This document shows, one piece after another, positions 1 to 11,697 of a stretch of DNA of 64,000 bases (position 1 is its first letter; the number at the start of each line of letters is the position of its first letter). Source of the stretch: Siphonodentalium dalli (Eukaryota; Mollusca; Scaphopoda; Gadilida; Siphonodentaliidae); contig CP136066.1 of NCBI GenBank assembly GCA_032622095.1, positions 3,745,784-3,809,783 on the forward strand, given 5' to 3'. A program made the position numbers and the translations under genes. The notes under the pieces are model-generated. The model was not told where the DNA came from. It searched no databases and worked only from the letters and a program-made list of their open reading frames with translations.

Positions 1-455
1 CGTACTACTCGCATATAACACATATATCATCGAGTCACATCCAACCTGTAATGGAAGGTGAAAAGGTTGCCACATCCGTACTAATCGCATACAACACATA
101 TCGGTCAGTCACATCCAACATGCAATCAACCTGCAATAAAAGGTTAAAGGTCGTTACATCCGTAATACTCGCACACAACACGTACATCATCGAGCCACAT
201 CCAACCTGCAGTCAAAGGTTAAAGGTCGTCACATCCATACTACTCGCAAACACCACATATAGCATCGAGCCACATCCAGCCTGCAAGCAAAGGTTAAAGG
301 TCGTTGCATCCGTACTGCTCGCATGCAACACATATAGCATCGAGCCACATCCAACCTGCAATCAAAGGTTAAAGGTCGTCACATCCGTACTACTCGCATA
401 CAACACGCATCGAGCCATATCCAATATGCAATCAACCTGCAATCAAAGGATAAAA
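1..455. repeat. 75-bp tandem minisatellite (25-codon period)
   Basis: The landmark AGGTTAAAGGTCG starts at 141, 216, 291 and 366, an exact 75-bp period. More diverged units extend to the left edge of the window and to about 455. Because 75 is a multiple of three, one plus-strand frame stays open for several units (RLKVVTS...EPHP.C.Q per 25 residues), giving a 175-codon ORF from 51 to 578. There is no signal peptide, no splice support and no continuation beyond the array except a short unrelated tail. I treat it as a satellite rather than a gene. The array is cut by the window edge. Confidence 0.9.
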
Positions 456-793
456 CGAAACAAAATTATATTTTGTAAGTACATATTTGGCATATTGACA
501 GCTGATAGACATAATTACATTGGCGCACGTAGAACCCTATGCGTTAGTATATGTAGTATCATTAGTAGTTCATTTTGAGAAATATTTCCAATGCAGTTGA
601 CTTTATATTTTGAATAGCAGTTAACTGTTTCTATAATAAAAGATAATTAATGAGTAGTTATCCCATAGGCATATTCAGACAGATTGTGTATTGCACTCAT
701 GCTCTAAACATGACTCCTTCTGCATTTGTATTTATACAGCGTGTATGAACAACGGTCGATTTGAAATGTTCCAGGCCATTGTAAATCACTCAC
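456..793. other. No gene seen
   Basis: AT-rich sequence between the minisatellite and the lectin-like exon. On the minus strand it would be the start of the intron after that exon. I found no continuation of the lectin fold here, so the next exon is probably outside the window. Confidence 0.5.
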
Positions 794-991
794 CTGGTGT
801 ATTGAGTGTGTACATCAGTTCCTTAACATACAGATAGACTCCCTCGTTCTTATATTTGAGGATATGCCCGCCATCATTAGCACAGTCCACCATCGCCTCG
901 GAGTGTCGTGCCCCTCCGCGCCGACTCAGACACAGCTTCATCGGGATCGCTGGACCGGAATAGAGTGAGTACCCTTTATCTGCTGGACATG
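794..991 (-). CDS. Internal exon of a C-type-lectin-like gene (partial)
   Basis: On the minus strand a 198-bp open segment is bounded by an acceptor (TTACAG at 992-997) and a strong donor (CAG|GTGAG, donor at 789-793). It enters with two bases completing a codon and leaves with one extra base. The translation starts CPADKGYSLY, continues with CLSRRGG, then AMVDCANDGGHILKY and EGVYLYVKEL. This is the typical first half of a C-type lectin domain: Cys-Pro near the start, a second Cys, then A..C...GGH followed by E.V..YV..L. The domain's second half (WIGL and WND regions) is absent, so it must lie in another exon beyond the left edge. No upstream exon could be identified; the LINE at 1587-5830 would lie in the 5' intron. 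Sugar-binding residues cannot be judged. The domain call is based on pattern only. Confidence 0.65.
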
Positions 992-1586
992 CTGTAATTA
1001 GAAGTTAGAACTAACCAATATAATTATGTTCTCTGAAATTGTGCAGGGAAACTATAACCAGATAACAAAAGCCTCCCTGACAGCTGATTGGATAATTATT
1101 TTGACAAAATAAATACACAAATAAATGTACAATTAAGCTCATGAACAAAAAAATGCATAATATTTGGAACCTTGCTGACTATTGTGACCATCTGACCCAA
1201 CAAGAACACTTTTGCGGTAGAATGTTTCTATACATTCGGTAGTCCGGGAAATGGTGAAATTTGAAAAGAAAAAATACAATAGCCCATCTTGATTATTGTA
1301 TGAGTTCGTCAGAATTGAGACACCATGCCGGGTATGGGTTATTGGTTAAATAAGTCCGTTTCAACACACATGACACAATCATTAGCAGTGTCACCTATGG
1401 AAAATAAATATGTATGTATAACCTAGCAGGACCTTGTCTGTTTGGGCCGCGTTCAAACACTGACAAGTTTGTGTAGTACATGTGAATGTAGTTCAAACCA
1501 TATGGTGCGAAACTATATACGAATGGACGCATGCGAATAACGTACACCTTACATGGGTATAACGCACACCTTACATGTGTTTAATA
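992..1586. other. No gene seen; short duplication
   Basis: Probable intron or intergenic DNA between the lectin exon and the LINE tail. A short direct duplication of CACCTTACATG sits at about 1543-1580, next to the LINE poly-A end. Nothing else recognised. Confidence 0.4.
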
Positions 1587-2102
1587 ATACTTTTTTTGTT
1601 TTTGTTTTGTGTTTTTTTTTATTGAGGAAGTATATATAACAAAAAAGAATGAGACAGACAGACATACGTATAGCACAAGCATTATAGTAACAATACATTG
1701 ATACATATTATATTCTAGCACTCACTTTTGCACGCTCCCAAGTGAATTTCACTTGGGCTACTTTCTCACTGGCGACATTAGTAAAATCATACGTGAATCA
1801 TATATATAGTTGTGGTAAAGAGATAAATATATTGTTATTCCGTTGGCCATTGGGCGAGACAACGTTAGCGCACTGAATTAAGAATGTCATTTATACTGTA
1901 ACATAAAGAGTTAGGATTGGCGCAGATAAATTTGTGTCGGCCTTTTGATAATCGAGTTAAGAAATGATCAATGTTAATTTGAGAGATGGCTCTGGTTCCG
2001 GGCTATATGTATATAACTGTGTTATTCGGGGTATATACATGTATAAAGTTAGTTTTATTTGTGGATGTCAGAAAGTCAATCAGTGTTTTTATTAATTACA
2101 TT

Positions 2103-3236
2103 TTATAAGGGTAGCCATCGCTTTTTAAACTCTTGATATAGCATGTTGCATCTGGATGTGTACTTATCGCATTCATATTTGAATTTCAATTCAGCGACAA
2201 ACGCCTGTATTGAGAGTTGGATCGGGTCAAATTTAGTCCTATAAATATATTGCTTTAGCACAAGTAGAAAGTAGTTTATGATGGAATTCACTTGACAGTG
2301 ATTAGCGCCAAAAAGCAAATTTGGTTTGGTAATATGTATAGACACTTGATTTGTTTTCAGCCAAGACTGAAGTTCGGTTATGAACCGATTTGTGTGTGGG
2401 CAGTCCCAGAAAATGTGAGAAATATTTTCTTGAGTATTTTCGCATCTCTTACATAGATCATCAGCTCTTATGCCTGCTATCTTCAGAAATGTGTTCGTCG
2501 ATAGGATTCTCGTATTAATTCTATATTGGAGCCATTGAAGTTTGGTGTCAGGCGTGGTGGTAAATGGATTGCGAAATATATTGTCCCATGATTGTGAGTC
2601 GTCTTTTATTTCCGATTTCCATTTTTTACATGAGTTTGGCACCCATGTTCCCAGGTTCCCCATTGTCAGGGTTCTATGAAAGAGTTGACCGCCTTTATGA
2701 TCCCGTAATAACGGGCTCAAATGTTTTTGTAAGAACGGAGAGTGTAATCGTAGGAGGGGCTGATTGCGAGAGTTTGACAGGCTATGTATTTGGCGTTTTA
2801 TGATAGCCATAGTAATGAAGTTATTAGAAATATTGAATGTAGCCTTAAGGGAGTCGGGGGTGTGAAATTCCCCATTGGCTTGGAACATATCGTTTACAAA
2901 ATATATGCCGGCATTTCTCCACGAATTAAAGTTAATGGGGTTTCCTTCCATTCTAATGTTAGAATTACTCCATATGGTCGCTGACATGATATTACCATTG
3001 TTATCATCTATGCTTATGAATTTGCACCAAGATCTGAGAACATCCCTCCAAAATGGGTTAGACATTTTTGAAGTTTGTTTTGACAGGAACTTAGCATCAT
3101 ATGTTAGGTACAGGGGGTCATAGATAATGGGGTTGTCTTTTAGGAGAGGGGCCCATTTTGATTGTTTACATATTAGACGTCTCAGCCATGTGATTTTCAT
3201 TGCGTCGTTAAAATGTTCCAAGTTGACCATTTTCAA
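2103..3236 (-). pseudogene. LINE pol C-terminal region
   Basis: A 377-codon open stretch on the minus strand, in frame to the terminal stop. It begins MVNLEHFNDAMKITWLRRL and contains SNPFWRDVLRSW, a motif seen in Tx1/L1-like polyproteins and also in the second LINE of this window (RFNPFWRDVLLAY). Near the end is a Cys/His cluster, DLCKRCENTQENISHIFWDC, the usual C-terminal zinc-knuckle-like motif of these elements. It is the longest undamaged part of this LINE. It is not an independent gene. Confidence 0.85.
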
Positions 3237-3241
3237 TCCTC

Positions 3242-4765
3242 CTAGGGGGTAATCAAGACATAACTGCTTCCTTTGTACTCTGTCTCGTTTCGAGTTCCAG
3301 ATAAATGGAATAGAATTGTGATTAACTCCTTAACAAAAGCATCGTCTGGACTGGGGAGAGACATGAATATGTGGGTTAGCTTTGGAAGAATAAGTGTCTT
3401 AATGACAGTTATTCTTCCAATTGGGGTTAATAGCCTGTAGCTCCATGTCTTGGTTGGTCGTTCTATTTCGTCCAATTTACCGGAGTAGTTTGACATCATT
3501 TTTTGAAGATCAGTGTTGAAATTAATGCCCAGAAAGTTGAAGGTTTTTGAGTAAGATAATCTTAAATCTTGATCCGATCCATGCCGCCTGGCATTTCTCC
3601 GCGTTAATACGCAGTCCCGAAACCCGATCATATAGGTCAAGTATTGAGTAGGCCTCACGTATGCTACTTTCATTGCCATCAAGTATGAACGTTGTGTCGT
3701 ACGCGTATTGTGATAGTTTATACTCTGAACCACCGAGGACTATTCCTTTAATTTTGTCATGCTATAACCTCAGCGCAGAGGAGAAAAATATACTGGGATA
3801 TGGGATCACCCTGTCGACAGCCACGCCCTAATTTAAAACTTTGTGATATGTGACCGTTAATCAGTATAGACGAACTAGCGTCTTCATATAGAATGGCTAT
3901 CCATTTTTTTATGGAATCGCCAAATTCGAAAAAATTGAGGCATTTGTGTATGAACGACCAGGACACTGAGTCAAATGCTTTTTCGAAGTCTACTAGGAGC
4001 AGGACTCCAGGCTTATCGTGGGTTTTCGCTTGATACATTATGTCATATATGAGCCTTGTATTATCTCCAATGTACCTGTCAGCAAGAAAACCTGTTTGGT
4101 CAGAATTAATTATATACGGGATGACGCGTTTAAGCCTATATGCGATACAAGATGAGGCGAGTTTATAAGTTGTGTTCAAAAGAGAGATGGGAGCCAGTTT
4201 TTCAACAATTGACGGGTTTTGTTCCTCTTTGGATAAGTGTTATAATACCCTGTTTTTGTGTGATCGATAATTATCCGACTGAAAATGATTCATTAAGTGA
4301 GTCTGTCACAAAGGGCCCCATATTAGACCAGACAAATTTGAAGAATTCATATGTGTAACCAGATGGTCCAGGGCATTTACAGTTTTTCGATTGTTTTAAT
4401 GCATGTGTCAATTCTTGTAAAGTTAGCGGACCCTCAATGCTCGATGCTAGAGATGGGGTAAGTTTTGGAGTTTCAGAATTTTTTAACATTTGGTTTAGAT
4501 TTTGATCAGAAGTATATTTATGTGAATAATGAGTTTGGTAGAAATTTCGAGCTTCCGACATGATACTGCCTTGTGTTGTAAAATTATTATCGTTATTATC
4601 TGTCAAACTGGTCAGGGTTTTGGAAATATAGTTACGTTTCTCTAAATTCAGAAAATATGTTGTGGGTTTTTCTCCTTCCTTGACCCATTTCGCTCGGGAC
4701 CTAATCATAGCACCACGATTGCTCTCTCTTCGTATTTTTTCTAATTCAAATTCAGTTTTTCCCAT
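3242..4765 (-). pseudogene. LINE reverse transcriptase domain (broken, active site altered)
   Basis: Minus-strand pieces give RAKWVKEGEKPTTYFLNLEK (linker), CKCPGPSGYTYEFFKF, SDQTGFLADRYIGDNTRL, LLLVDFEKAFDSVSW (first catalytic Asp region), RGCRQGDPIS, and then KLSQYAYDTTFI. The last is the YADD box, with the first Asp of the DD pair replaced by Tyr (codon at about 3695, TAC). SGLRINAEK and the PIGRITVIKTLILPK thumb motif follow. Frame changes occur at about 4180-4270, 3757-3733 and inside 3580-3700. The altered catalytic box and the frameshifts make this copy incompetent. Confidence 0.85.
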
Positions 4766-4768
4766 GTC

Positions 4769-5828
4769 TCACATGAGCTTCTGCTTACATTCGAGACTTT
4801 GTGATGGGTTGTCGAGATCAAGTAATATTCTGTTTTTCTTTTCAGAAAGGAGTTGTTCTCTTTTAAGATGTTCTCGTTTACGTTTCGCACATAATTTTAT
4901 AGTTTCTCCCCTAATGTCTAACAAAATGGCATCTAACAGAAGTCTCTTATTGATATTACATGAAACTTTACGTTCACCTTCATCTTTTACATATGAGTAG
5001 CCATAGCGCACTTTATTTTCTTCTATGATCCTTTTAACAAAGTCGCAATATTCCTTGCTATGTAAAATAGAGTTATTGAACTTCCAAAACCCATGACCAG
5101 TTTTCATTCTGCTAACTGTTATTTGATAGGAGATAATTGAGTGATCGGATTTATATCCCGGTATTATCGCGGGTCCCGTGTTTGATAAATTGAGGAGTTC
5201 CGAGGAAACTAAGAAATAGTCCAGCCGAGCCATTTTTATCGGGGACTTTCTTCTCCATGTGTATCGGGTTTCATTGGCATTGTAGATTCTCCAAATGTCG
5301 ATTAGTTCGAGGCTGTCGATAAGATTTTTAACTTCAATTTTTGCACGAGGGTTGTTTTCTTGTTTATAGTTATAAGTATCAAGATTCTGATTTTGAACGA
5401 GATTCCAATCGCCGCACATTATAATCTGGGTATTCCCGATTTTGTCGAGTATTTTTTTCAAGTTAGAGTAGAAGTCAGGGTTATCCTCGTTTGGGCCATA
5501 TAGATTGACTAGACTTAATCTGAGATTTTAGATAGTAATATCCATTATAATGAAATTTCCACTTGGATATCGCTGGACCTGATGCAGTTTGAAGTCCAAA
5601 TTATTTTGGAATAGAATAGCTACTCCTCTCGATTGAGACGTACAGGGACCCATGATAGTTTTGTAGCCCCATTCAGCTTCTATGCATATTTCCATTGATT
5701 TAGTGAAGTGCGTGTCTGGGAGACAGTATATTGAACCATCCAATGAACGTAAATGTCGGAACACATCGCGACGTTTTTTCTGATTGATTTAGTCCATAGC
5801 AGTTCAGAGATAATATCTTAATTATAGT
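4769..5828 (-). pseudogene. LINE apurinic-type endonuclease domain (broken)
   Basis: Minus-strand translation begins ILSLNCYGLNQSEK, shifts frame in an A-run near 5777, and goes on RRDVFRHLR...LPDTHF. It then gives VNLYGPNEDNPDFYSN, CGDWNLVQNQNLD (the GDFN-like box), DIWRIYN...YTWRRKSP, RLDYFLVS, PGYKSDHSIIS and GFWKFNNSIL. These are the APE endonuclease boxes in their usual order, including the SDH catalytic triplet. In LINEs this enzyme nicks the target DNA and primes reverse transcription. A second frame change lies at about 5461-5528. The WKFNNSIL ending is typical of L1/Tx1-like elements. Confidence 0.85.
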
Positions 5829-5830
5829 CA

Positions 5831-8139
5831 TGATGTGAATGGGCGGACGCCCGCGCCAACGGAAACAATACATTGTATATAGCTAAAAATTCACAATGAG
5901 ATGCATTGACTCTAGAAATATACACATTGTGGTCGCCACCATACATACAAGAGAAGAAACATACAGAGAAAACATGGAGAAAACAAATTAACAAAACGAA
6001 AATAAATAATACATTCATTCCAGTTGACGATTGTGTCATGAGACAGCACCAACCACCCAACAGCGGTTTTAACACTACATGTATTAGCACTGTCCCGTGG
6101 GTCACAATGCCTGCCATTCCCTAATATATATCAGCTGTTGCTTAACTTTGAGGTTCAGAACTGACATAACCCGTTAGTATTTTAAAGCTTTAAATGGTGT
6201 TATTGTTGTTGCTGTTGGAAATGTTACCAGCATATAAGACAATGCACCTTTAAATGATTTTCGGAATCGTAGATTATACTAATCTCTGTCAAATTAAAGT
6301 ATGGTTCAAGGGGCAAAAATTGGACAGACATGCGAGTTACCTTTATTCGTTATCCGATTGTCACTAAAAGATACTTTTAATTCGTGGAATGTAGACATAT
6401 TTAGATCGAACCATATATAAACTGTTGAGATTGAGACGAAGCACGTCCATTTAACGTGCTAATAAGTGGAGTCGAGGCATTGTTTGTGTGTCTTACCTAG
6501 CAGGAATGGCAGGCTCTGTGACCCATATTCTCAGCTGAAATAGTTTTTGAATCATTTTTGGAATCATGAGTAGACGTCAAGTTTTTTTTACCTTTCTACG
6601 TCATTATATAGTATCGGGCTACCAATTATGTTGTTGCAGATGGTACTAGAAAGCTATTACAATACACAGTTCCGAACAGACCCCTCGAAAAGCCGACGAA
6701 AACCCTATATTTGTGTACTTCCGTTAGCATTATTGTCATCTTTTCAAAGAGACTGAGTTCCGAACTATATCATCTGACAATTCAAAACTATTTGTAAACT
6801 TATACTGTGAGCTATAGACATTTTAAATTTAATCCGACACTTTAAATGTATTTGTAATATATATAGTCTGACAGTTCAGAAGTATGTGTAAACATATTAT
6901 GAGCTACACATATAGCTATATATTAGCTATATATATTATCTTGCAATTCAAATTTATTTGTAAACTTCTATACTATGCGCTATGCATGTACGTAAGTTAC
7001 GTGTAACTCTTCATTTGTATTTAGTAAATTTTGTTGATGGTTTTTACAAAACCGGAAGTATACCATCGGTGAATAATCTGCCTCAAAGAGATGTTGCATG
7101 CCATGAGTGGGTATGGGGGCATGGGTTGGGGTGGGGGTACTCGCATTCCTGTATTCGGCCAAAAACTTAATTTATTTAATGTTTTGCAGAAGCGGAACCC
7201 ACTTCCAATTAGTTAGTAATATGTGGTGTGTTACTGTGCATACATACGACCCTGCAATATGAGTTCTTCTACTGTGTAAACCGATCGCTATTCCATATAC
7301 ATTCCGATCTTGATTGTCAGGTGATAATCATGATGATTTGTTGTGAGTTATACAAAAAGTGTGTCTATCGCCTGTCTGGAACAACTAATTGGGTCATCAC
7401 ACAGCGTAAAGTTGGCCCAGCAAAAGAGCGATTTCGCATTTCTATTTGGTTGTTTAATAATACTAACTAGGCTTAAAATTTCATGTGGGAAAGTTGGATA
7501 CTTCCATATATCACGTTTTCCCGTTTCTCATGTTACAAACTACATTCTTCTCGCTGTCTCGTTTTATCATATTCTGCACCCCACCCTCAATCTCTCTCTC
7601 TAGCAGTCGCTCTCGCATTTGCTCATTCGCTGACTACTTATCCGTACATGAACCATCGCTTTCGTTTATCACAGTACACAGCAAGCAGTTGAGAAGAAAT
7701 ACATTCTCACTTATAGTTTGCTATTTATGTTTATTTAAACTTATACTAGCATTTCTACTGATGTATTTATTAAGACAGCAGAACTATCACCAGGAGGTTC
7801 AGCTGCATAGCCGAAATAAATACTAGCAGCTTAATGGTTTGAAATTGGCCAATGCAGTATACATATATATAGTCTCGTTGTCGTATCATGAAAATATCGG
7901 TTGTGTAATGGTAAGGAAAGACCGCACAATTTGTTAATTTCACTATGTCGGGTTTGAGTAAGATGAGTTCCTAATTGTGTACACCTGAATGTGACAACAG
8001 GCGAATATTTTCTATTGTGCCATAATGATCACGTTCCGAGTCGTGAAGGTACAATAGGTGATTGGTTTATTATTATGGCACACGTGACAAGTCATGATGG
8101 AAATAATCTGGGTGGTTTATTATGAAGCATTTACCCCAG
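5831..8139. other. No gene seen
   Basis: AT-rich DNA. A short segment around 6096-6117 recurs inverted at about 6498-6520 (GGGTCACA..GCCTGCCATTCC). A CT-rich tract lies at about 7580-7620. Open frames here are short, overlapping and without splice or domain support. Confidence 0.4.
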
Positions 8140-9430
8140 GGGTGTGTCTGTAACGTTTAGTATACACTAAGATGTTATACGCCACAAGGAGTAAATCATA
8201 CACTCTTAAACTTAGGAAATCGCACTCAAGTTGCGCGTTGATACTACTAACCACGAATTTATTTCAATGTTTGAATTTTGGAGTATTTTCCCCCTTCGGT
8301 GCAATCTGCCAAGTCTGTACCCACCCGACGCCAGCACACCATTAGGCAGGTTGCATTAGTAGTAGAACGGTTAAACTTTGAGGGCGTAGCTACAGTATGC
8401 CAACGTATCTGCTCCTGCATTAACCTCGTTCCTTCATTAGCACATTGTTATTTGGCATTAAACATAGATCAGTGATTCACCACTTACGGTACATATACGT
8501 ATTTACGTTATATATCGTTGCCACGAGTTAATATTTCGCTCTCTAAAAAATGAAAATTGTTGCACGTGGACACTAACCATCAGAAAATACGTCAGCAAAA
8601 ATTATATCTCTATAGTAGGCTGTGTTCCTGGTAAGATTGATTCGTGTTGAAGGATGTGTTCAATGTTTGGTATGATGTACATGTCCAATGTATGGTATGA
8701 TGTCAGCATTGTACGGTAGGCCGTGTTCAGTGTATGGTAGGCTGTATTAACCTATTCGCTGCTGTGACATCCATAACTATTACGGGTGTAAAAGTGCACG
8801 TCCTGTGCTATATTGTCCGGACCTACTTCAGCACACTAGCAGTAGGCCATTATTCATCACTGAAACTCAGATGTTGGTTCATCGGAATAAATGTATATCG
8901 AAGTTTCAAACATTGTATGATGTTCCACGATTGTGAACGATAACAACCTTTCAACTGAGCCAGTTTTATGGTTCTTATGATAATCCCGTTATATTTTTCC
9001 ACTGGAAAATGGGAATAACGTCAAGGGCCCAGCACACGACGTCATAACGTCATTTAGCAGCAAAGAGTTGAAGTGTGGGCTGTGTTTATGTATTACGTAT
9101 TATGGTATATGTCGCCACGAGTAAATATTTTACTCTAAACGCAATAGTTGCGAGAGGATTCCCCCTATCAGATCCACTCGTCAAAAAAATGTATCTCCAT
9201 GTTTTAATTTATGAAGTATTTTTCCGTCTTCGGTTTTCGGTGGAATTTGCAAATTTGAACCAACCCGCACGTGAGCTCTCCGTAGGACTGGTTGATTTTT
9301 TAGTAGAATGGTCAAACTTTGGGAGGTTACCTACAGTATATCGACGTACTTGCTCCTGCATTACGTCGCTCTTTCATTAGTCCGTTTGGATTTGGCGGGA
9401 AAAGTAGTTTAGTGATACAGCACTCAACTA
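8140..9430. repeat. Diverged direct repeats of about 330 bp
   Basis: Segment 8170-8480 resembles 9105-9420: both have a GCCACRAGTAAAT-like start, then CTTCGGT..., then AGTAGAAYGGT.AAACTTTG, TACAGTATRYC.ACGTA and TGCTCCTGCATTA. A third partial start occurs at about 8510 (GCCACGAGTTAATATTT). They look like members of one old repeat family; no ends could be defined. Confidence 0.6.
8645..8750. repeat. Short tandem repeat, about 28 bp
   Basis: Repeats of the form GTGTTCARTGTWTGGTATGATGT, with changes, occur about four times in a row. Confidence 0.6.
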
Positions 9431-9484
9431 TACTTATTTATGTTATAAAGCCTCGCTTTTGTTTCTGCTAAATCTAACGTTTGT

Positions 9485-9570
9485 ATCCGCCACCATCCGG
9501 CCTGGTCTCACCACCCCGGCTTGGTCACACCGCCTTCCCAGGCCTGGTCTCGCCCTCTTCCGCGCTCCAG
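9485..9570. repeat. Short C-rich degenerate repeat
   Basis: The motif GGCCTGGTCTCRCC recurs three times at intervals of about 25-35 bp (CCGGCCTGGTCTCACC, CGGCTTGGTCACACC, GGCCTGGTCTCGCC). Confidence 0.5.
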
Positions 9571-10050
9571 CTCCTCTCTTAGCCATTTTCCTCCATTTGG
9601 GAGAGATGTTTATTATTTTTGAACATTCAGGCCGGTAACTCGGTCAATTCTCTTCCAATTTACAAAATTTTCACGTCATCGTTATCGGGGTTAAATTTAG
9701 ACCATGACTTGTAAGTTTGGTCGCGATCTGAGATAATTTATTTTTTACGATATTGAACATTTAACACTCCGCGGTCAATAATCGGACAACGTCCGTTTTG
9801 TAGAACTGAACTACGTTTAAGTTGCTCTATACCATAATATTTGTCCCGTTCCGCAACCTCAATGCGTTCCATATATACTCTACATTTATCAATATATGTG
9901 AGAGGCCGATTTAAGGGCCATAACTCCATAAACAAGAACGGACACAATTATCAATAGAAACACTTCCGTCTCCCGTGGGAGTTGTACAAACTCCGAAACT
10001 GTCAGCGTTCTACATTTAGCGGTTCCTGAGATAAAAGGATACGCTTTTAC
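9571..10050. other. No gene seen; probable dispersed-repeat body
   Basis: No supported reading frame. The text just before the simple repeat at 10054 (GCGGTTCCTGAGATAAAAGG) runs into GAA/AAT repeats, as the 3' tail of a retroposon would. I could not define an element. Confidence 0.35.
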
Positions 10051-10053
10051 TAG

Positions 10054-10095
10054 GAAGAAGAAGAAAAAGAGGAAGAAGAATAATAATAATAGAGA
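10054..10095. repeat. GAA/AAT simple repeat
   Basis: AGGAAGAAGAAG-type units run into AATAATAATAAT, a possible retroposon tail. Confidence 0.8.
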
Positions 10096-10239
10096 AAAAT
10101 GACGAACAAGAAATACAATATACTCCCATATTAAAATATGGAAGTATAATAATGACCAGTTTTATATAGCGATTAACCAATTACTTGCTCTAACACGCCA
10201 ACCAATGAACCGGCTGTAGCCGCTGGAGACGCTGCTCTT

Positions 10240-10535
10240 GTTTGATCAGAACATACTCTGATACTCATCAGTATGACAAGCTGACTGGTACTCTTTTAAC
10301 GCATGAGTTATGCGAAGCCGACACAGTAGGAGCGTCATTGCTCAAGGGTCACAACTTGGAGCGGGTTTTGAAACAACGAGAAATCCGACAATTGCACGTC
10401 GCTCAAAGCAGCCAAGCCACTGCTATGTGGAGACTCGATGACCGGCGACGCGTTGCGAACCCATATCGATGTGTTTACAGCGAACACACGTCCGACACGC
10501 TAACTACTGGACCACGGAGCTCCACAATTTACACC
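10240..10535 (-). mobile_element. tRNA-derived SINE copy
   Basis: Read on the minus strand from about 10530, the sequence starts GGAGCTCCGTGGTCCAGTAG, like a tRNA 5' half with an A box. A degenerate B box follows (GGGTTCGCAACGC), then a body with CCAAGTTGTGACCCTTGAGC and ACTGTGTCGGCTTCGC. The same features recur in order on the plus strand at 40876-41301, so this is a dispersed family. The 3' tail is missing or diverged here. Confidence 0.75.
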
Positions 10536-10559
10536 ATTCCTAAAGATATCGATATTATA

Positions 10560-10990
10560 AATAGTCGTTATGTAGTTCCACACTGTAAATCCATGTGTTA
10601 AGAATCCGAACGTGTTAAGTCGGCAATGTGTTCATATTTGACATGCTATGCGTTATAATACATCACGTTGATGTTAAGCTCCATTTATCATACAGTGGCC
10701 ACATCACGTTGGTGTTAATAATATGGCATGCTGTGCCTATCTGAACGTCATACTGGCGTTAAAAGATATCGAACCGTGGTGGCCATCGCTATACTCCGTA
10801 TAACGAAATTGGTATTTTTAATGAGTAACTTAGACATGAAATGTTTGCATGAGCAGAATAAAATGTTATTATAATATAATTTTGGTTTTATTTGTACTTT
10901 TCGAGATTTTTGCGATAGGATTGAACACTAACGTTCAATAACGTGTTCATGGTACTTAACACAGGTGTGATGATTCGCGTCCAATTCCGT
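10560..10990. repeat. Region of AACGT/GTGTT half-site repeats
   Basis: Several short motifs of the GTGTTAA / AACRTGTT type are scattered next to the SINE (for example CCATGTGTTAAG, GAACGTGTTAAG, TAACGTGTTCATG, TTAACACAGGTGTG). They resemble the palindrome-rich tracts at 39219-39560 and 52951-53525. No gene seen. Confidence 0.4.
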
Positions 10991-11697
10991 AAATTGAATC
11001 GGCACGTGCCGCATGCGCAGTCGGCATCAATTCCACAAAACTTTTGGTGGGAAACTTTTCAGAAATCGCCGCCATCATTGTTTTTATCACAGCGTTCAAA
11101 TATTTCTTTAATTATTCAAATAACAGGTATATATACAACTTTGCAAGGCTGTCACCCAATTAGATAATGTATTTTTTAACCTACGGTAGACTAGTTTAGT
11201 AGTTTGAATCTAATGCAACACGTACGTTCAAAATCAAATGCAAGTTCAAGAAGTTGCAACTGAGAACTGGCAGCCGCAGTGGCATTGCCATTCCCGGCCA
11301 TTGTGATTGTGACTGTCACGATTGTGACTTTTCTGTGTTACGATGATTGTGATTGTCACTGAATCTGATTGTCAATTAATTTGTCATGACTCAGACTGAG
11401 TCATGTTGACGTTGTGCCAACTTGTGCAGCCAATTGAATTCCAAATTGTCATTGTGCCAATTTCACTTTGACTTTCAGCTTCACTGACCTCAGCAGCTCA
11501 GGCCCGCCCAATAAATTGAATAAATTCAATAATGGCAATATATAAATACAGTGAATACTATTATACTGGGATGCCAAAAATCTTAATCTTATCTTATGTT
11601 TTAAAATAAATAAACTGGTATAAAATAAATACAAATTTCCCACCACTGACACTGTCTGACTGTCACTTTCTGGGCGGGCAATGTTTATTTTTCCAAG
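10991..11697. other. Upstream region of the transposase-like gene
   Basis: No reading frame is supported. Around 11296-11400 there is a run of TGTGATTGTGACTGTCA-like motifs. A 5' terminal inverted repeat of the transposon was expected here, but none could be matched to sequence downstream of 14232. Confidence 0.4.

Larger units (their letters stand above)
1587..5830 (-). mobile_element. Decayed non-LTR retrotransposon, Tx1/L1-like
   Basis: One minus-strand LINE copy about 4.2 kb long. Order on the minus strand: endonuclease (5828-4769), linker and reverse transcriptase (4765-3242), C-terminal region with a zinc-knuckle-like motif (3236-2103), a 3' UTR of about 500 bp, and an A-rich tail seen as the T-rich tract at 1588-1620. 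The pol reading frame is broken by several frameshifts. The endonuclease starts almost at its canonical first residues, so little of pol is missing at the 5' side, but no ORF1 was recognised upstream. A clear target-site duplication was not found. The 5' boundary is uncertain by tens of bases. Confidence 0.85.

Noticed and set aside
5818-6117. 99-codon minus-strand frame upstream of LINE pol, considered as ORF1
   Set aside because: No coiled coil, RRM or zinc knuckle; hydrophobic and Cys-rich composition does not fit a LINE ORF1.
6459-6496. Possible 38-bp minus-strand exon with a strong donor (CTAG|GTAAG), considered as the upstream lectin exon
   Set aside because: The phase required by the lectin exon puts a stop codon in it.
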